Positions 1 through 7,950 of a DNA stretch of 64,000 bases are shown here, one piece after another. The notes under the pieces are model-generated. The model worked only from the letters and a program-made list of their open reading frames with translations. It ran no database searches and was not told the DNA's origin. Every line of letters begins with the position of its first letter. The stretch's first letter is position 1. The stretch lies in assembly GCF_018130385.1 (NCBI RefSeq), contig NZ_JAFCLU010000029.1, forward strand, positions 17,859 to 81,858. Reading direction: 5' to 3'. The position numbers were made by a program, and so were the translations under genes. The DNA comes from Bradyrhizobium sp. AUGA SZCCT0283 (GTDB taxonomy: Bacteria > Pseudomonadota > Alphaproteobacteria > Rhizobiales > Xanthobacteraceae).

Positions 1-1026
1 TCCGTCGACATCGGCGAGGTCGCGGCGCTCGCGATCTGGATGAGCTGGAAATGCGCTCTGGTGGGGCTGCCCTATGGCGGCGCCAAGGGCGGCGTCAATG
101 TCGATCTCTCCACCATCTCCAGGCGCGAGCTGGAAGGGCTGTCGCGCCGCTACATGCAGGAGATGATTCCCTTCGTCGGTCCGCATACCGACGTGATGGC
201 GCCCGACATGGGCACCAATGAGCAGGTGATGGCCTGGTTTATGGACACCTATTCGATGTACCAGGGCCGCACCGTGACCGAGATCGTCACCGGCAAGCCG
301 GTATCGTCGGGCGGCACGCTCGGCCGGCGCGAAGCGACGGGGCGCGGCGTCGCCTATCTCGCCAGGCGCGTGCTGAAGGAGCTGTCGATCAATCCGGGCA
401 CCGCGACCGCCGTGATCCAGGGCTTTGGCAATGTCGGCTCCTATGCGGCGCTGGAGTTGCATCAGTACGGGTTGAAGATCATCGCCGTCAGCGATCACAC
501 CGGTGCGCTGCACGATCCGAAGGGGCTGGATATTCCTGCGTTGATGCACCATGCGGGAAGGCACGGCAGCATCGCTGGCTTCTCCAACCAGCTCGCCTTC
601 GATCCGGAGCAATTGCTCACGCTGCCATGCGACGTTCTGGTGCCGGCGGCGATGGAGCGGGTGATCGATGCGAAGGTCGCCGAAAACCTCAAATGCCGGG
701 TGCTGGCCGAGGGCGCCAATGGCCCGACCACGCCGGATGCCGATCTGGTGTTGGAGAAGCGCCAAAGCGAGGTATTCCTGATCCCCGATATTCTCTGCAA
801 TTCCGGCGGCGTGGTGGTCAGCTACTTCGAATGGGTGCAGGACCTGCAGCAATTGTTCTGGGAGGAAGAGGAAGTGACGCGGCGCGAATACGCGATCCTC
901 GATCGCGCCTTCGACCACATGGTGCAGCGTGCGAGAGCGGACAATATCCCGCATCGGACCGCGGCGATGGCGATCGGCGTGGAGAAGGTCCGCGCCGCCA
1001 AGAACACGCGAGGCCTGTTCCCGTGA
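1..1026 (+). CDS. Glu/Leu/Phe/Val dehydrogenase, 5' end outside the window
   Basis: Oxidative deamination of an amino acid (glutamate most likely) to its 2-oxo acid with NAD(P). The reading frame is open from base 1, and the first residues (ALAIWMSWKCAL) are internal family sequence, so the start lies upstream; about 341 residues are visible and roughly 75-80 are missing. The lysine/glycine motif PYGGAKGGV lies near the fragment start, followed by the catalytic-Asp motif APDMGT and a Rossmann GFGNVG. The C-terminal NSGGVVVSYFEW block is typical of the family. The stop codon overlaps the GTG start of the VOC gene, implying translational coupling. The exact substrate cannot be decided from the sequence. 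Confidence 0.9.
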   Translation, partial: SVDIGEVAALAIWMSWKCALVGLPYGGAKGGVNVDLSTISRRELEGLSRRYMQEMIPFVGPHTDVMAPDMGTNEQVMAWFMDTYSMYQGRTVTEIVTGKPVSSGGTLGRREATGRGVAYLARRVLKELSINPGTATAVIQGFGNVGSYAALELHQYGLKIIAVSDHTGALHDPKGLDIPALMHHAGRHGSIAGFSNQLAFDPEQLLTLPCDVLVPAAMERVIDAKVAENLKCRVLAEGANGPTTPDADLVLEKRQSEVFLIPDILCNSGGVVVSYFEWVQDLQQLFWEEEEVTRREYAILDRAFDHMVQRARADNIPHRTAAMAIGVEKVRAAKNTRGLFP

Positions 1027-1871
1027 TCACCGGCCTCGATCATGTCGTCGTTCTCACCGGCGATATCAACGCGGCCTCTGCCGCTTACCAGACCTTGTTT
1101 GCCCGCGCGCCGTCCTGGCAGTACAGCGGCGATGGCGCCGATCGCGTCCTGTTCACGCTCGATAACACGACGCTGGAATTGGTGGCGCCGAACGGCGAGG
1201 GCGCCAATGCGGACCGCATTCTCGCGGTGCTGGCCGCACAGGGCGAGGGACTCGCAAGCATCTGCTTCCGGACCAGCGACATTGCCAGAATGCATCGCAG
1301 GCTCGACCGGCTCACGCTGAAGCCTGATCCCATTGCTGAGGTCGAAAGCCGCGATGCGATCTCCGGTGCGACGCTGTCATGGAAGCGCACGCGAGCGGCA
1401 ACGGAAACCACGCGCGGCGTCCGTATGTTCTTCCTCGAGCGCGACAAGGAGCGGCCGCTGTCGGTGCGAACCACGACGGGATCGATCACGGCGCTGGACC
1501 ATGTCGTGGTCTCGACGCCGGACCCCGAGCGGGCCGCAGCGCTCTATGGCGCGCGGCTCGGCCTCGACATGGCGCTCGATCGTTCGCACCCGGACTGGGG
1601 CCGGCTGATGTTCTTCCGCTGCGGCGACCTCATTGTCGAGGTCACGCACCGGCCGGGCAAGGAGACGGATACGTCGCAGGACCGGCTGCGCGGCCTGTGC
1701 TGGCGCGTCTCCGATATCGACGCCACCCACGCACGGCTCGTCGAGGCCGGCGTCGACGTCTCGGAAGTCCGCACCGGCCGCAAGCCGGGGACGCGGGTCA
1801 TGACGGTGCGCAGCGGCACGTGCGGCGTCCCGACGCTGCTGGTGCAGCCGTCGGCGGGGCCCTCGTCCTGA
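1023..1871 (+). CDS. Two-domain VOC (glyoxalase/bleomycin-resistance fold) family protein
   Basis: A 282-residue protein starting at a GTG that overlaps the TGA of the dehydrogenase (GTGA). The frame stays open further upstream, but that part is out-of-frame dehydrogenase sequence, so the GTG is preferred. Two VOC half-modules are visible, each opening with a LDHVVV motif, at residues 5-10 and about 156-161. Such proteins are metal-dependent isomerases, dioxygenases or lyases; the first module resembles glyoxalase_3-like domains. Coupling to an amino-acid dehydrogenase suggests action on the resulting 2-oxo acid or on a related aldehyde, but this is inference. The substrate is unknown. Confidence 0.75.
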   Translation: MITGLDHVVVLTGDINAASAAYQTLFARAPSWQYSGDGADRVLFTLDNTTLELVAPNGEGANADRILAVLAAQGEGLASICFRTSDIARMHRRLDRLTLKPDPIAEVESRDAISGATLSWKRTRAATETTRGVRMFFLERDKERPLSVRTTTGSITALDHVVVSTPDPERAAALYGARLGLDMALDRSHPDWGRLMFFRCGDLIVEVTHRPGKETDTSQDRLRGLCWRVSDIDATHARLVEAGVDVSEVRTGRKPGTRVMTVRSGTCGVPTLLVQPSAGPSS

Positions 1872-1882
1872 TCCGCCCCATT

Positions 1883-1993
1883 CGTCATTGCCTGCGATAA
1901 ACGCGGAGCGTTTGCGCAAGGGAGCGCAAGCGACGAAGCAATCCATGCTCCACGTGCGGAGAGATGGATTGCTTCGCTACGCTCGCAATGACG
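1883..1993. repeat. Palindromic intergenic repeat, family A copy 1
   Basis: The outer arms are CGTCATTGCCTGC on the left and GCTCGCAATGACG on the right, with an inner inverted pair GACGAAGCAATCCAT / ATGGATTGCTTCG. The same inner and outer arms recur at 24689-24769 and 43988-44105, so this is a dispersed element rather than a local terminator. It fills the gap between the VOC gene and the TetR gene. Confidence 0.85.
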
Positions 1994-2069
1994 GGGATAG
2001 AGCATCATTCATTCTCAAACGCTTCCGCGCGTGCTACAGCTTGCTTCGTGCAACCATCGAGCAATTGAT

Positions 2070-2777
2070 TTGGCAAAGGCAAAACGCGTTCAGAAATGGC
2101 AGCGCGACCCCGAGGGGATGCGGATCCGCATTCTCGAGGCCGCCAAGCAGGAATTCGCCGCCCATGGCCTGGCGGGCGCGCGCGTCGACCGCATCGCGGC
2201 CAATGCCGGCGCCAACAAGCGCATGCTGTATTACCATGTCGGCAACAAGGAAAACCTTTACCTTGCGGTGCTCGAAGGCGCCTATGAGAAGATCCGTTCC
2301 GAGGAGCGCGGGCTCGATCTGGAACATCTCGACCCGCCCGAGGCGATCGAGCGGCTGATCGACTTCACCTGGAACTATTTCCTGCGTAACCCGGAATTTC
2401 TGGCGCTGCTCAACACCGAAAATCTTGCCAAAGCGCGCCATCTGAAGCGCTCGACCAAGGTCAAATCGATGCACTCCCCGTTCGTCGAGATGATCCGCAC
2501 GGTGGTGACGCGCGGCGTCGAAAGCGGCGATTTCCGCGTCGCTGTCGATCCGGTGCAGCTCTACATCTCGATCGCGGCGCTGTGCTTCTTCTATCTCTCT
2601 AATAGCGCCACGCTCTCCGTGATCTTCGGCCGTGACCTCCTGAAGAAGGAGGCGAGGGACGAGCGTCTCGCCCACATGGTGGCGCTGGTACTGGCGGCGC
2701 TGACAGGCAAATCGACCGCGGATTTCGGCAAGGCCGTAGAGCAAGGCGTGCGGTCCCCGGCGCATCAGCCGGTTTAG
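2070..2777 (+). CDS. TetR/AcrR family transcriptional regulator
   Basis: A 235-residue regulator with an N-terminal helix-turn-helix (VDRIAANAGANKRMLYYHVG, then NKENLY), preceded by the usual amphipathic first helix (ILEAAKQEFAAHG). The C-terminal domain is a helical ligand-binding region. The frame is open from a GTG at 2031, but TTG at 2070 gives the conventional Met-Ala-Lys opening; neither has a clear Shine-Dalgarno sequence, and ATG 2118 would cut into helix 1. The nearest downstream unit is the ABC/enolase catabolic operon starting about 830 bases away, which it may control. Target and effector are unknown. Confidence 0.85.
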   Translation: MAKAKRVQKWQRDPEGMRIRILEAAKQEFAAHGLAGARVDRIAANAGANKRMLYYHVGNKENLYLAVLEGAYEKIRSEERGLDLEHLDPPEAIERLIDFTWNYFLRNPEFLALLNTENLAKARHLKRSTKVKSMHSPFVEMIRTVVTRGVESGDFRVAVDPVQLYISIAALCFFYLSNSATLSVIFGRDLLKKEARDERLAHMVALVLAALTGKSTADFGKAVEQGVRSPAHQPV

Positions 2778-2779
2778 CT

Positions 2780-2898
2780 GTCGTTCCTGCGAACGCAGGA
2801 ACCCATACGCCGCGGCCCGGCGGATGAAAGGCGGTGGTTGACGCCTTGCTTACTCACAACGCCCTGTGGCTATGGGCCCCTGCGTTCGCAGGGGCGAC
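2780..2898. repeat. Palindromic intergenic repeat, family B copy 1
   Basis: It starts GTCGTTCCTGCGAACGCAGG and ends with the inverse form, CCTGCGTTCGCAGGGGCGAC, with CCCATA / TATGGG inside the arms. Each arm is itself a short palindrome (CCTGCGAACGCAGG). A second copy lies at 5534-5653. It begins three bases after the TetR stop codon. Confidence 0.85.
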
Positions 2899-2989
2899 AG
2901 AATTTGCGGCGCGCCCGTCGCGCGCCTCGTATATCGAACAAACCTGTCAAACAGCCAACGCGTACTCACCAAACACAGTTTCGCGATCT

Positions 2990-3430
2990 CGCGGCATCAT
3001 CTGCCCGAGCTTTGCTCTTGAACTTCCCGCCCTCTTGTTCAGAGGGCGCGGGGAAGACCGGGTGCTGGCTGCACCCGCGGTCCCGCGTGCCAATGCACAC
3101 AAAAAGATGCGGCACACGAGCATACAGGTACAGCGGGAGCATCCCGGCCTTCCCTGCGCAATGGCTTTACGGCTTACTTCGTGCTCTTCCCGGAGAACGG
3201 CTTTCTTGCCTCCATCGCCGCGCGGAAAGCTTCCGCACGACTTAACGCCAGCACCGCGGCGCCCGAACCACACGACTTCGCCGTACGCTCAAGGCGCGTA
3301 CGTCTCGCGCGCCTCTCGCGTCCACCGCATCCCACCGCACGTCCGTGACGATCGCGAGCGCCCCTCAATGGGTGAGACGGGCGGAGATATGCGGCTGATT
3401 TGCGCGACGTGTGAAGCGGAATATTTTTGA
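2990..3430 (+). other. Probable dispersed conserved intergenic element (spurious-ORF region)
   Basis: Two overlapping + strand frames are open here, but neither has a ribosome binding site, a recognisable domain or normal composition. Their translations (pieces such as GRGEDRVLAAPAV, HTSIQVQREHPGLPCAM and RVHRIPPHVRDDRERP) resemble short hypothetical proteins annotated many times over in Bradyrhizobium and Rhodopseudomonas intergenic regions, as I recall them. That pattern fits a repeated DNA or RNA element mis-called as genes. The region between 2899 and 3548 otherwise shows nothing I can assign. Confidence 0.45.
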
Positions 3431-3548
3431 TTCCCGGGCTTGACACGATTTCGGAAAATCAGAAGTGATTTGAGCGCGGGCAGTTTGGCGCACTCGACAC
3501 GCACCGGCGTAGCGCGAACGCTTGACAAAATACTGCACGAAATCCCGC

Positions 3549-3577
3549 TTGCCAGTATTTATCCAACGGGTTAATTT
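3549..3577 (+). promoter_or_regulatory. Candidate sigma70-type promoter for the catabolic/ABC operon
   Basis: TTGCCA at 3549-3554 is separated by 17 bases from TAATTT at 3572-3577, and the chosen GTG start of the permease lies 31 bases further on. An upstream TTGACA at 3522 has no matching -10 box. This is pattern matching only. Confidence 0.35.
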
Positions 3578-3608
3578 CGTCCCGGAAAAGACGAACAGGG
3601 AGCGGGAC

Positions 3609-4418
3609 GTGGCCGAGCTGAAGCGCGAGAGTGGCGTGTCGAAAGCGCTGAATGCGGCGTGGCTGCGGCCGTTTCTGTTCCTGATCTTCATCGTGGTCAT
3701 CTGGGACCTCACCATCCGCGTATTCCGAATTCCGGCCTACCAGATCCCGGCGCCCGGCGATGTCGTGGCTGTGCTGTGGACCGACTGGCCGGAACTGCTG
3801 CGGCAGGCGTGGCCCACCACCTACGCCACCCTCTGCGGCTTCCTGCTGTCGGCCGTATTCGGCATCCCCGTCGCCATGTTGATTGCGGGATCGAAGACCG
3901 TGGAAAGCTACGTCTATCCGCTGGTGGTGTTCTCGCAGTCGGTGCCGAAGATTGCGATCGCGCCGCTGTTCGTAGTGTGGTTCGGCTTCGGCATCATCCC
4001 GAAAGTGATCTCGGCGTTTCTGCTCGGCTTCTTCCCGGTGGTGGTATCGGCCGTGCAGGGATTCAAGTCGGTTGACCCCGACATGGTCGATCTCGCGCGT
4101 GCGATGCAGGGCAGCCGCTTCCAGGTGTTTCGCGCGGTGAACCTGCCGCACGCAATGCCTGCGATTTTCTCCGGGCTGAAAGTGTCAGTGACGCTCGCGG
4201 TCGTCGGCGCCGTGGTCGGCGAGTTCGTCGGCTCCAATTCCGGTATCGGCTATGTGTTGCAGCGCTCGATCGGCACCTTCGATCTGCCGACGATGTTCGC
4301 GGCTCTCGTGATTCTGGCGCTACTCGGCGTGGTGCTGTTCTGGGCCGTCGACCGTATCGAGCGCCTCGTGATTCCCTGGCATGTCAGCCAGCGCGAAGAC
4401 ATCATTTTTGCTTCTTGA
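3609..4418 (+). CDS. ABC transporter permease, SsuC/TauC type
   Basis: A 269-residue inner-membrane permease with about six hydrophobic segments and the cytoplasmic coupling (EAA) region near FVGSNSGIGYVLQ. It belongs to the nitrate/sulfonate/taurine/NMT1 importer class. The frame is open from TTG 3522, but GTG 3609 has AGGGAG six bases upstream and begins the expected length, so it is used. It works with the binding protein at 4517 and the ATPase at 5689, and its position first in the unit suggests import of the compound handled by the downstream enzymes. The ligand cannot be read from the sequence. Confidence 0.85.
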   Translation: MAELKRESGVSKALNAAWLRPFLFLIFIVVIWDLTIRVFRIPAYQIPAPGDVVAVLWTDWPELLRQAWPTTYATLCGFLLSAVFGIPVAMLIAGSKTVESYVYPLVVFSQSVPKIAIAPLFVVWFGFGIIPKVISAFLLGFFPVVVSAVQGFKSVDPDMVDLARAMQGSRFQVFRAVNLPHAMPAIFSGLKVSVTLAVVGAVVGEFVGSNSGIGYVLQRSIGTFDLPTMFAALVILALLGVVLFWAVDRIERLVIPWHVSQREDIIFAS

Positions 4419-4448
4419 GGACTACTGCACGAAAACAACAATACGGCA

Positions 4449-4495
4449 CGTCATTGCCTGCAACAAACGCTTCGCGTTTGTTGCAGGCAATGACG
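4449..4495. repeat. Perfect 22-bp inverted repeat (hairpin) between permease and binding-protein genes
   Basis: The left arm begins CGTCATTGCCTGCAACAAAC (4449-4470), the loop is TTC, and the right arm is an exact complement (4474-4495), followed by AAAAAA. Its outer bases match the family A repeats (CGTCATTGCCTGC also opens the copy at 1883). Within the operon it could act as an mRNA-stabilising or attenuating hairpin. Confidence 0.9.
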
Positions 4496-4516
4496 AAAAA
4501 ACAGGGAGGAAGACAA

Positions 4517-5512
4517 ATGCGATTGATAGCTGCAGTTTTCGCGACGTTGATCTGGACCGCGCTTTCAGTGCTTCCCGCATCGGCCGCCGACAAGGTCGTG
4601 CTGATGCTGAACTGGTACGTCTATGGCGAACACGCGCCGTTCTATTACGGCAAGGCCAAGGGCATCTATGCCGCCGAGGGTATCGACCTCGAGATCCAGG
4701 AAGGCCGCGGCTCGGCGGCGACCACGCAGGCCGTTGCGGCCAAGACCGCCAATTTCGGCTATGTCGACGTGCCCACCATGATGCGCGCGGCCGTGAAGGG
4801 CGCCCCGATCGTCGCCACCGGCGTGCTGCTGCAGACCAGCCCGATGTCGGCGATGGGCCTTGTCGAAAAGAACATCAAGAAGCCCGAGGACATCAAGGGC
4901 AAGACGGTGGCGATCACCCCGGCTGACTCGATGACGCAGATCTGGCCGCTGTTCCTGAAGAAGACCGGCCTGAAGGAAAGCGACTTCCAGACGGTGGCCG
5001 GCGACGGCCAGACCAAGCTGAACGCCGTCATCAACGGCCAGGCTGACCTGCTGCTCGGCTACGTCATGGATCAGTCGATGAAGATCAAGGATGCCACCGG
5101 CAAGGACGTCAACGCCATCAAGTTCGCCGACTACGGCATCAACATGGTCTGCTCGGGCGTCGTCGCCAACACCGACTTCGTCAAGGCCAATGCCGATCTG
5201 GTCAAGCGCTTCATGTCGGCGACGACCAAGGCGGTCGAAGCCGCCGAGAAGGACCCGAAGGGCGCGGCGCAGTCGATCCTCGACGCCAACCCGAAGGGCG
5301 GCAAGATCGAGACGCTGACGCAGGGTTTTGAGCTGACGATCCCGCTCTACCGCACGGCGGAAACCAAGGGCAAGCGGCCGTTCCAGGTCACCGACCAGAA
5401 CATGACCGACACGGTCAACCTGATGGTCGAATATGGCGGGCTGGATGCCAAGGCCAAGGACAATCCGAAGGCATTTTACACCAACGACTACCTGCCGCAG
5501 GGCGGTTCGTGA
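4517..5512 (+). CDS. ABC transporter substrate-binding protein, NMT1/THI5-like (SsuA class)
   Basis: A 331-residue periplasmic protein with a Sec signal peptide (MRLIAAVFATLIW to ASA, cleavage near residue 24). The mature part opens with VVLMLNWYVYGEHAPFYYGK, the usual NMT1-domain beginning with an aromatic ligand pocket. ATG 4517 is preferred over the longer open frame because AGGGAGGA lies just upstream and the signal peptide begins there. It captures the substrate for the permease at 3609. Members bind pyrimidine precursors, riboflavin, sulfonates or aromatic acids; which one applies is unknown. A strong hairpin precedes the gene. Confidence 0.88.
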   Translation: MRLIAAVFATLIWTALSVLPASAADKVVLMLNWYVYGEHAPFYYGKAKGIYAAEGIDLEIQEGRGSAATTQAVAAKTANFGYVDVPTMMRAAVKGAPIVATGVLLQTSPMSAMGLVEKNIKKPEDIKGKTVAITPADSMTQIWPLFLKKTGLKESDFQTVAGDGQTKLNAVINGQADLLLGYVMDQSMKIKDATGKDVNAIKFADYGINMVCSGVVANTDFVKANADLVKRFMSATTKAVEAAEKDPKGAAQSILDANPKGGKIETLTQGFELTIPLYRTAETKGKRPFQVTDQNMTDTVNLMVEYGGLDAKAKDNPKAFYTNDYLPQGGS

Positions 5513-5533
5513 GCGGACTTGCGACGATTCTAT

Positions 5534-5653
5534 CGTCGTTCCTGCGAACGCAGGGACCCATAACCATCGGCCCTGGTTGTTGCAGATGGTATCTACCAGG
5601 GTGCCCGAACGAAACGACACGGCATATGGGTCCCTGCGTTCGCAGGGACGACG
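5534..5653. repeat. Palindromic intergenic repeat, family B copy 2
   Basis: The outer arms are CGTCGTTCCTGCGAACGCAG and the inverse CTGCGTTCGCAGGGACGACG, with GGGACCCATA and TATGGGTCCC inside, matching the copy at 2780. It sits inside the operon between the binding-protein and ATPase genes. The remaining bases of this gap show no other feature. Confidence 0.88.
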
Positions 5654-5688
5654 GGCTGTGGGAGGTTCTTCCGAATGGACTCACCTGA

Positions 5689-6534
5689 ATGAACCCGGCG
5701 ACTAAACCATCCGATATGAGCCAAGGCGCCCACCTGCGCCTGGTGTCGGATCGCGCCGGCGGCGCCGCGCCCGGCATCACGCTGTCAGGCGTCTCAAAGA
5801 CCTATCGTTCGCGCGACGGCGACGTGCCGTCGCTGCGGCCGCTGGATTTCCACATCAACGAGGGCGAGTTCTTTGTCGTGGTCGGCCCGTCCGGCTGCGG
5901 CAAGTCCACGCTGCTGAAGATGATCTCCGGGCTGCTGGCGCCATCGACCGGTGAAATCCTGGTCGAGGGCGAACAGGTGACGAAGCCGCACGGCAATGTC
6001 GGCATCGTGTTCCAGAACGCGTTGCTGCTGCCCTGGCGCAACATCCTTTCCAACGTGATGTTGCCGATCGACATGAAACGGCTGTCGCGCGAAAAATATC
6101 TGCCGCGGGCGAAGGCGCTGTTGAAACTGGTCGGGCTCGAAGGGTTCGAGAAGAAGCTGCCCTGGCAATTGTCCGGCGGCATGCAGCAGCGCGCCTCGAT
6201 CTGCCGCGCGCTGGTGCACGATCCCAAGATCATGCTGATGGACGAGCCGTTCGGCGCGCTCGACGCCATGACGCGCGAGAAGATGAATGTCGAGCTGATG
6301 CGCATTCAGCGCGAGACCGGCAAGACCGTACTCCTGATCACGCATTCGATTCCGGAGGCCGTGTTCCTGGCCGATCGCGTGCTGGTCATGACCGAACGGC
6401 CCGGTGCGATCGCGGCGATCTACGACGTGCCGCTGCCGCGCCCGCGCTCGCTCGACGCCATGGCCGATCCCGCCTTCACCGAGCTGGTGCAGCGGATTCG
6501 CAAGCATTTCTTTACCCAGAGCGCGCTGGACTGA
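5689..6534 (+). CDS. ABC transporter ATP-binding protein, SsuB/TauB type
   Basis: A 281-residue ATPase with Walker A GPSGCGKST, Q-loop in VFQNALLLPW, signature LSGGM, Walker B IMLMDEP and an H-loop histidine (LLITHSIPEA). The ALLLPWRN segment is typical of the nitrate/sulfonate/taurine class. It energises the importer formed by the permease at 3609 and the binding protein at 4517. ATG 5689 and ATG 5716 are both possible starts, and neither has a good Shine-Dalgarno. It is followed after 12 bases by the enolase-superfamily gene, supporting one transcript. Confidence 0.88.
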   Translation: MNPATKPSDMSQGAHLRLVSDRAGGAAPGITLSGVSKTYRSRDGDVPSLRPLDFHINEGEFFVVVGPSGCGKSTLLKMISGLLAPSTGEILVEGEQVTKPHGNVGIVFQNALLLPWRNILSNVMLPIDMKRLSREKYLPRAKALLKLVGLEGFEKKLPWQLSGGMQQRASICRALVHDPKIMLMDEPFGALDAMTREKMNVELMRIQRETGKTVLLITHSIPEAVFLADRVLVMTERPGAIAAIYDVPLPRPRSLDAMADPAFTELVQRIRKHFFTQSALD

Positions 6535-6546
6535 GGCAGGCCTTCG

Positions 6547-7950
6547 ATGCCGTATCGTTTGTCCGTACGCGATATATCGTTCTTTGAGCGCCCGGTGCGT
6601 TTTGCTCGGCCGTTCCGGTTCGGTGCGGTCGTCATCAACGGGACGCCGCAGGCTTTCGTGCGCGTCGAGATCGAGGTCGAAGGCAGGGGTAGGGCTGTCG
6701 GCGCCAGCGCGGAGTTTCTGGTCCCAAAGTGGTTCGACAAGCGGCCGCAGCTTTCACCGCAGGAGACGGTTGAGGAGTTGCGGCGTTCGCTGCTGATCGC
6801 GCGCGACATCTATCTGGCGTATTCCACCTTCGAGACCGCATTCGGCCTGCACGCCGCCTGTATCGGCGCGCAGGTCGAGGCTTGCGCCAGAGAAGATATC
6901 CCACCACTGGCGGCGGCCTACGGGCCGGCCGAAATCGACAAGGCGATCCTGGATGCGCTGCTGCGCTGTACAGGAGCCAACTTCTTTGATGGCATGGCGG
7001 CCAATATCGCTGATGTCGATGCGCGGCTGTCGCGCGATCTGACGGAAGCCGACGTGTCGCAGTTTCTTGCCGGCCGCAAGCGGCTGGAGCGCGTGGCAAT
7101 CCGGCACACGGTCGGCATGGATGACAAGGTCGAAGGCGAGGGCGGTGCCGCTGACATCAGGGAAAACGCCGGGGCGCGTTATTTCAAGCTCAAGCTCAAC
7201 GGCGATCCCGCGCACGATGCGGAGCGCCTGATCCGGATCGGCAAGGAACTCGCCACACTGCCGTATGGCTACCGCGTCACGCTCGACGCCAATGAGCAAT
7301 ATGCCGATCTGGCGGCACTGAGCACGCTGGTCGATCGGCTCGATCGGGATGCTGCGCTGCGGCCGATCGCGCAAAAGCTCTTGTATATCGAACAGCCGAT
7401 GCCGCGCGACATCACGCGCCAATCGCCGCTCGGGGCGCTGGCGCGGCGCGACTTCATCGTCGATGAGGCTGACGATTCCTACGACGCCTTCCCGGTGGCC
7501 CGGGCGCTCGGCTATCGCGGCATCTCCTCGAAATCCTGCAAGGGCATCTACAAGTCGGTGATTAACGCAACCCGTGCGGCCAAGTGGAGCGCGGGCGGCG
7601 AAAAATGCTTCATCGCCGGCGAGGACCTGACCTGCCAGGCGGGCCTTGCGGTGCAGCAGGATCTCGCACTCGGCGCATTAATCGGCGTCACCCATGCCGA
7701 ACGCAACGGCCATCATTACGTCGACGGTTTTGGCGACACGCCGGCCGCCGAAGCGGAGGCGTTTTTATCAGCGCATCCCGACCTCTATGTCCGCGACAGC
7801 GGCAAGGTTCGGCTTGCGATCCACGACGGCGATCTCCTGACGGGATCGCTGACGACACCCGGCTTCGCCACTTCAGTTCATCCGGACTGGTCGGCGATGT
7901 CGCCGCTGGCGCACCCGGCAACACGAATTCCCCTGGAGAAAGCAGTATGA
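6547..7950 (+). CDS. Enolase-superfamily enzyme (mandelate racemase/muconate-lactonizing type)
   Basis: A 467-residue protein. A KxK pair (K214, K216, in FKLKLNG) lies at the end of strand two. The expected metal ligands follow as D247 (TLDANE), E282 (YIEQP) and D306 or E307 (IVDEADD), and K329 (SSKSCKG) lies where the opposite-face base is found in several subgroups. These enzymes abstract an alpha proton from a carboxylate; many are sugar-acid dehydratases or epimerases. It lies 12 bases after the ABC ATPase and overlaps the oxidoreductase gene by four bases (ATGA). The substrate is unknown and probably the imported compound. Confidence 0.8.
   Translation: MPYRLSVRDISFFERPVRFARPFRFGAVVINGTPQAFVRVEIEVEGRGRAVGASAEFLVPKWFDKRPQLSPQETVEELRRSLLIARDIYLAYSTFETAFGLHAACIGAQVEACAREDIPPLAAAYGPAEIDKAILDALLRCTGANFFDGMAANIADVDARLSRDLTEADVSQFLAGRKRLERVAIRHTVGMDDKVEGEGGAADIRENAGARYFKLKLNGDPAHDAERLIRIGKELATLPYGYRVTLDANEQYADLAALSTLVDRLDRDAALRPIAQKLLYIEQPMPRDITRQSPLGALARRDFIVDEADDSYDAFPVARALGYRGISSKSCKGIYKSVINATRAAKWSAGGEKCFIAGEDLTCQAGLAVQQDLALGALIGVTHAERNGHHYVDGFGDTPAAEAEAFLSAHPDLYVRDSGKVRLAIHDGDLLTGSLTTPGFATSVHPDWSAMSPLAHPATRIPLEKAV

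Noticed and set aside
2834..3430. A + strand gene of 198 codons
   Set aside because: No ribosome binding site or domain; runs through a family B repeat and resembles recurrent mis-annotated intergenic sequence, so it is listed as an element instead.
3522..3608. Start of the SsuC-type permease at TTG 3522
   Set aside because: The added 29 residues are not membrane-like and no Shine-Dalgarno precedes them, whereas GTG 3609 has AGGGAG at good spacing.
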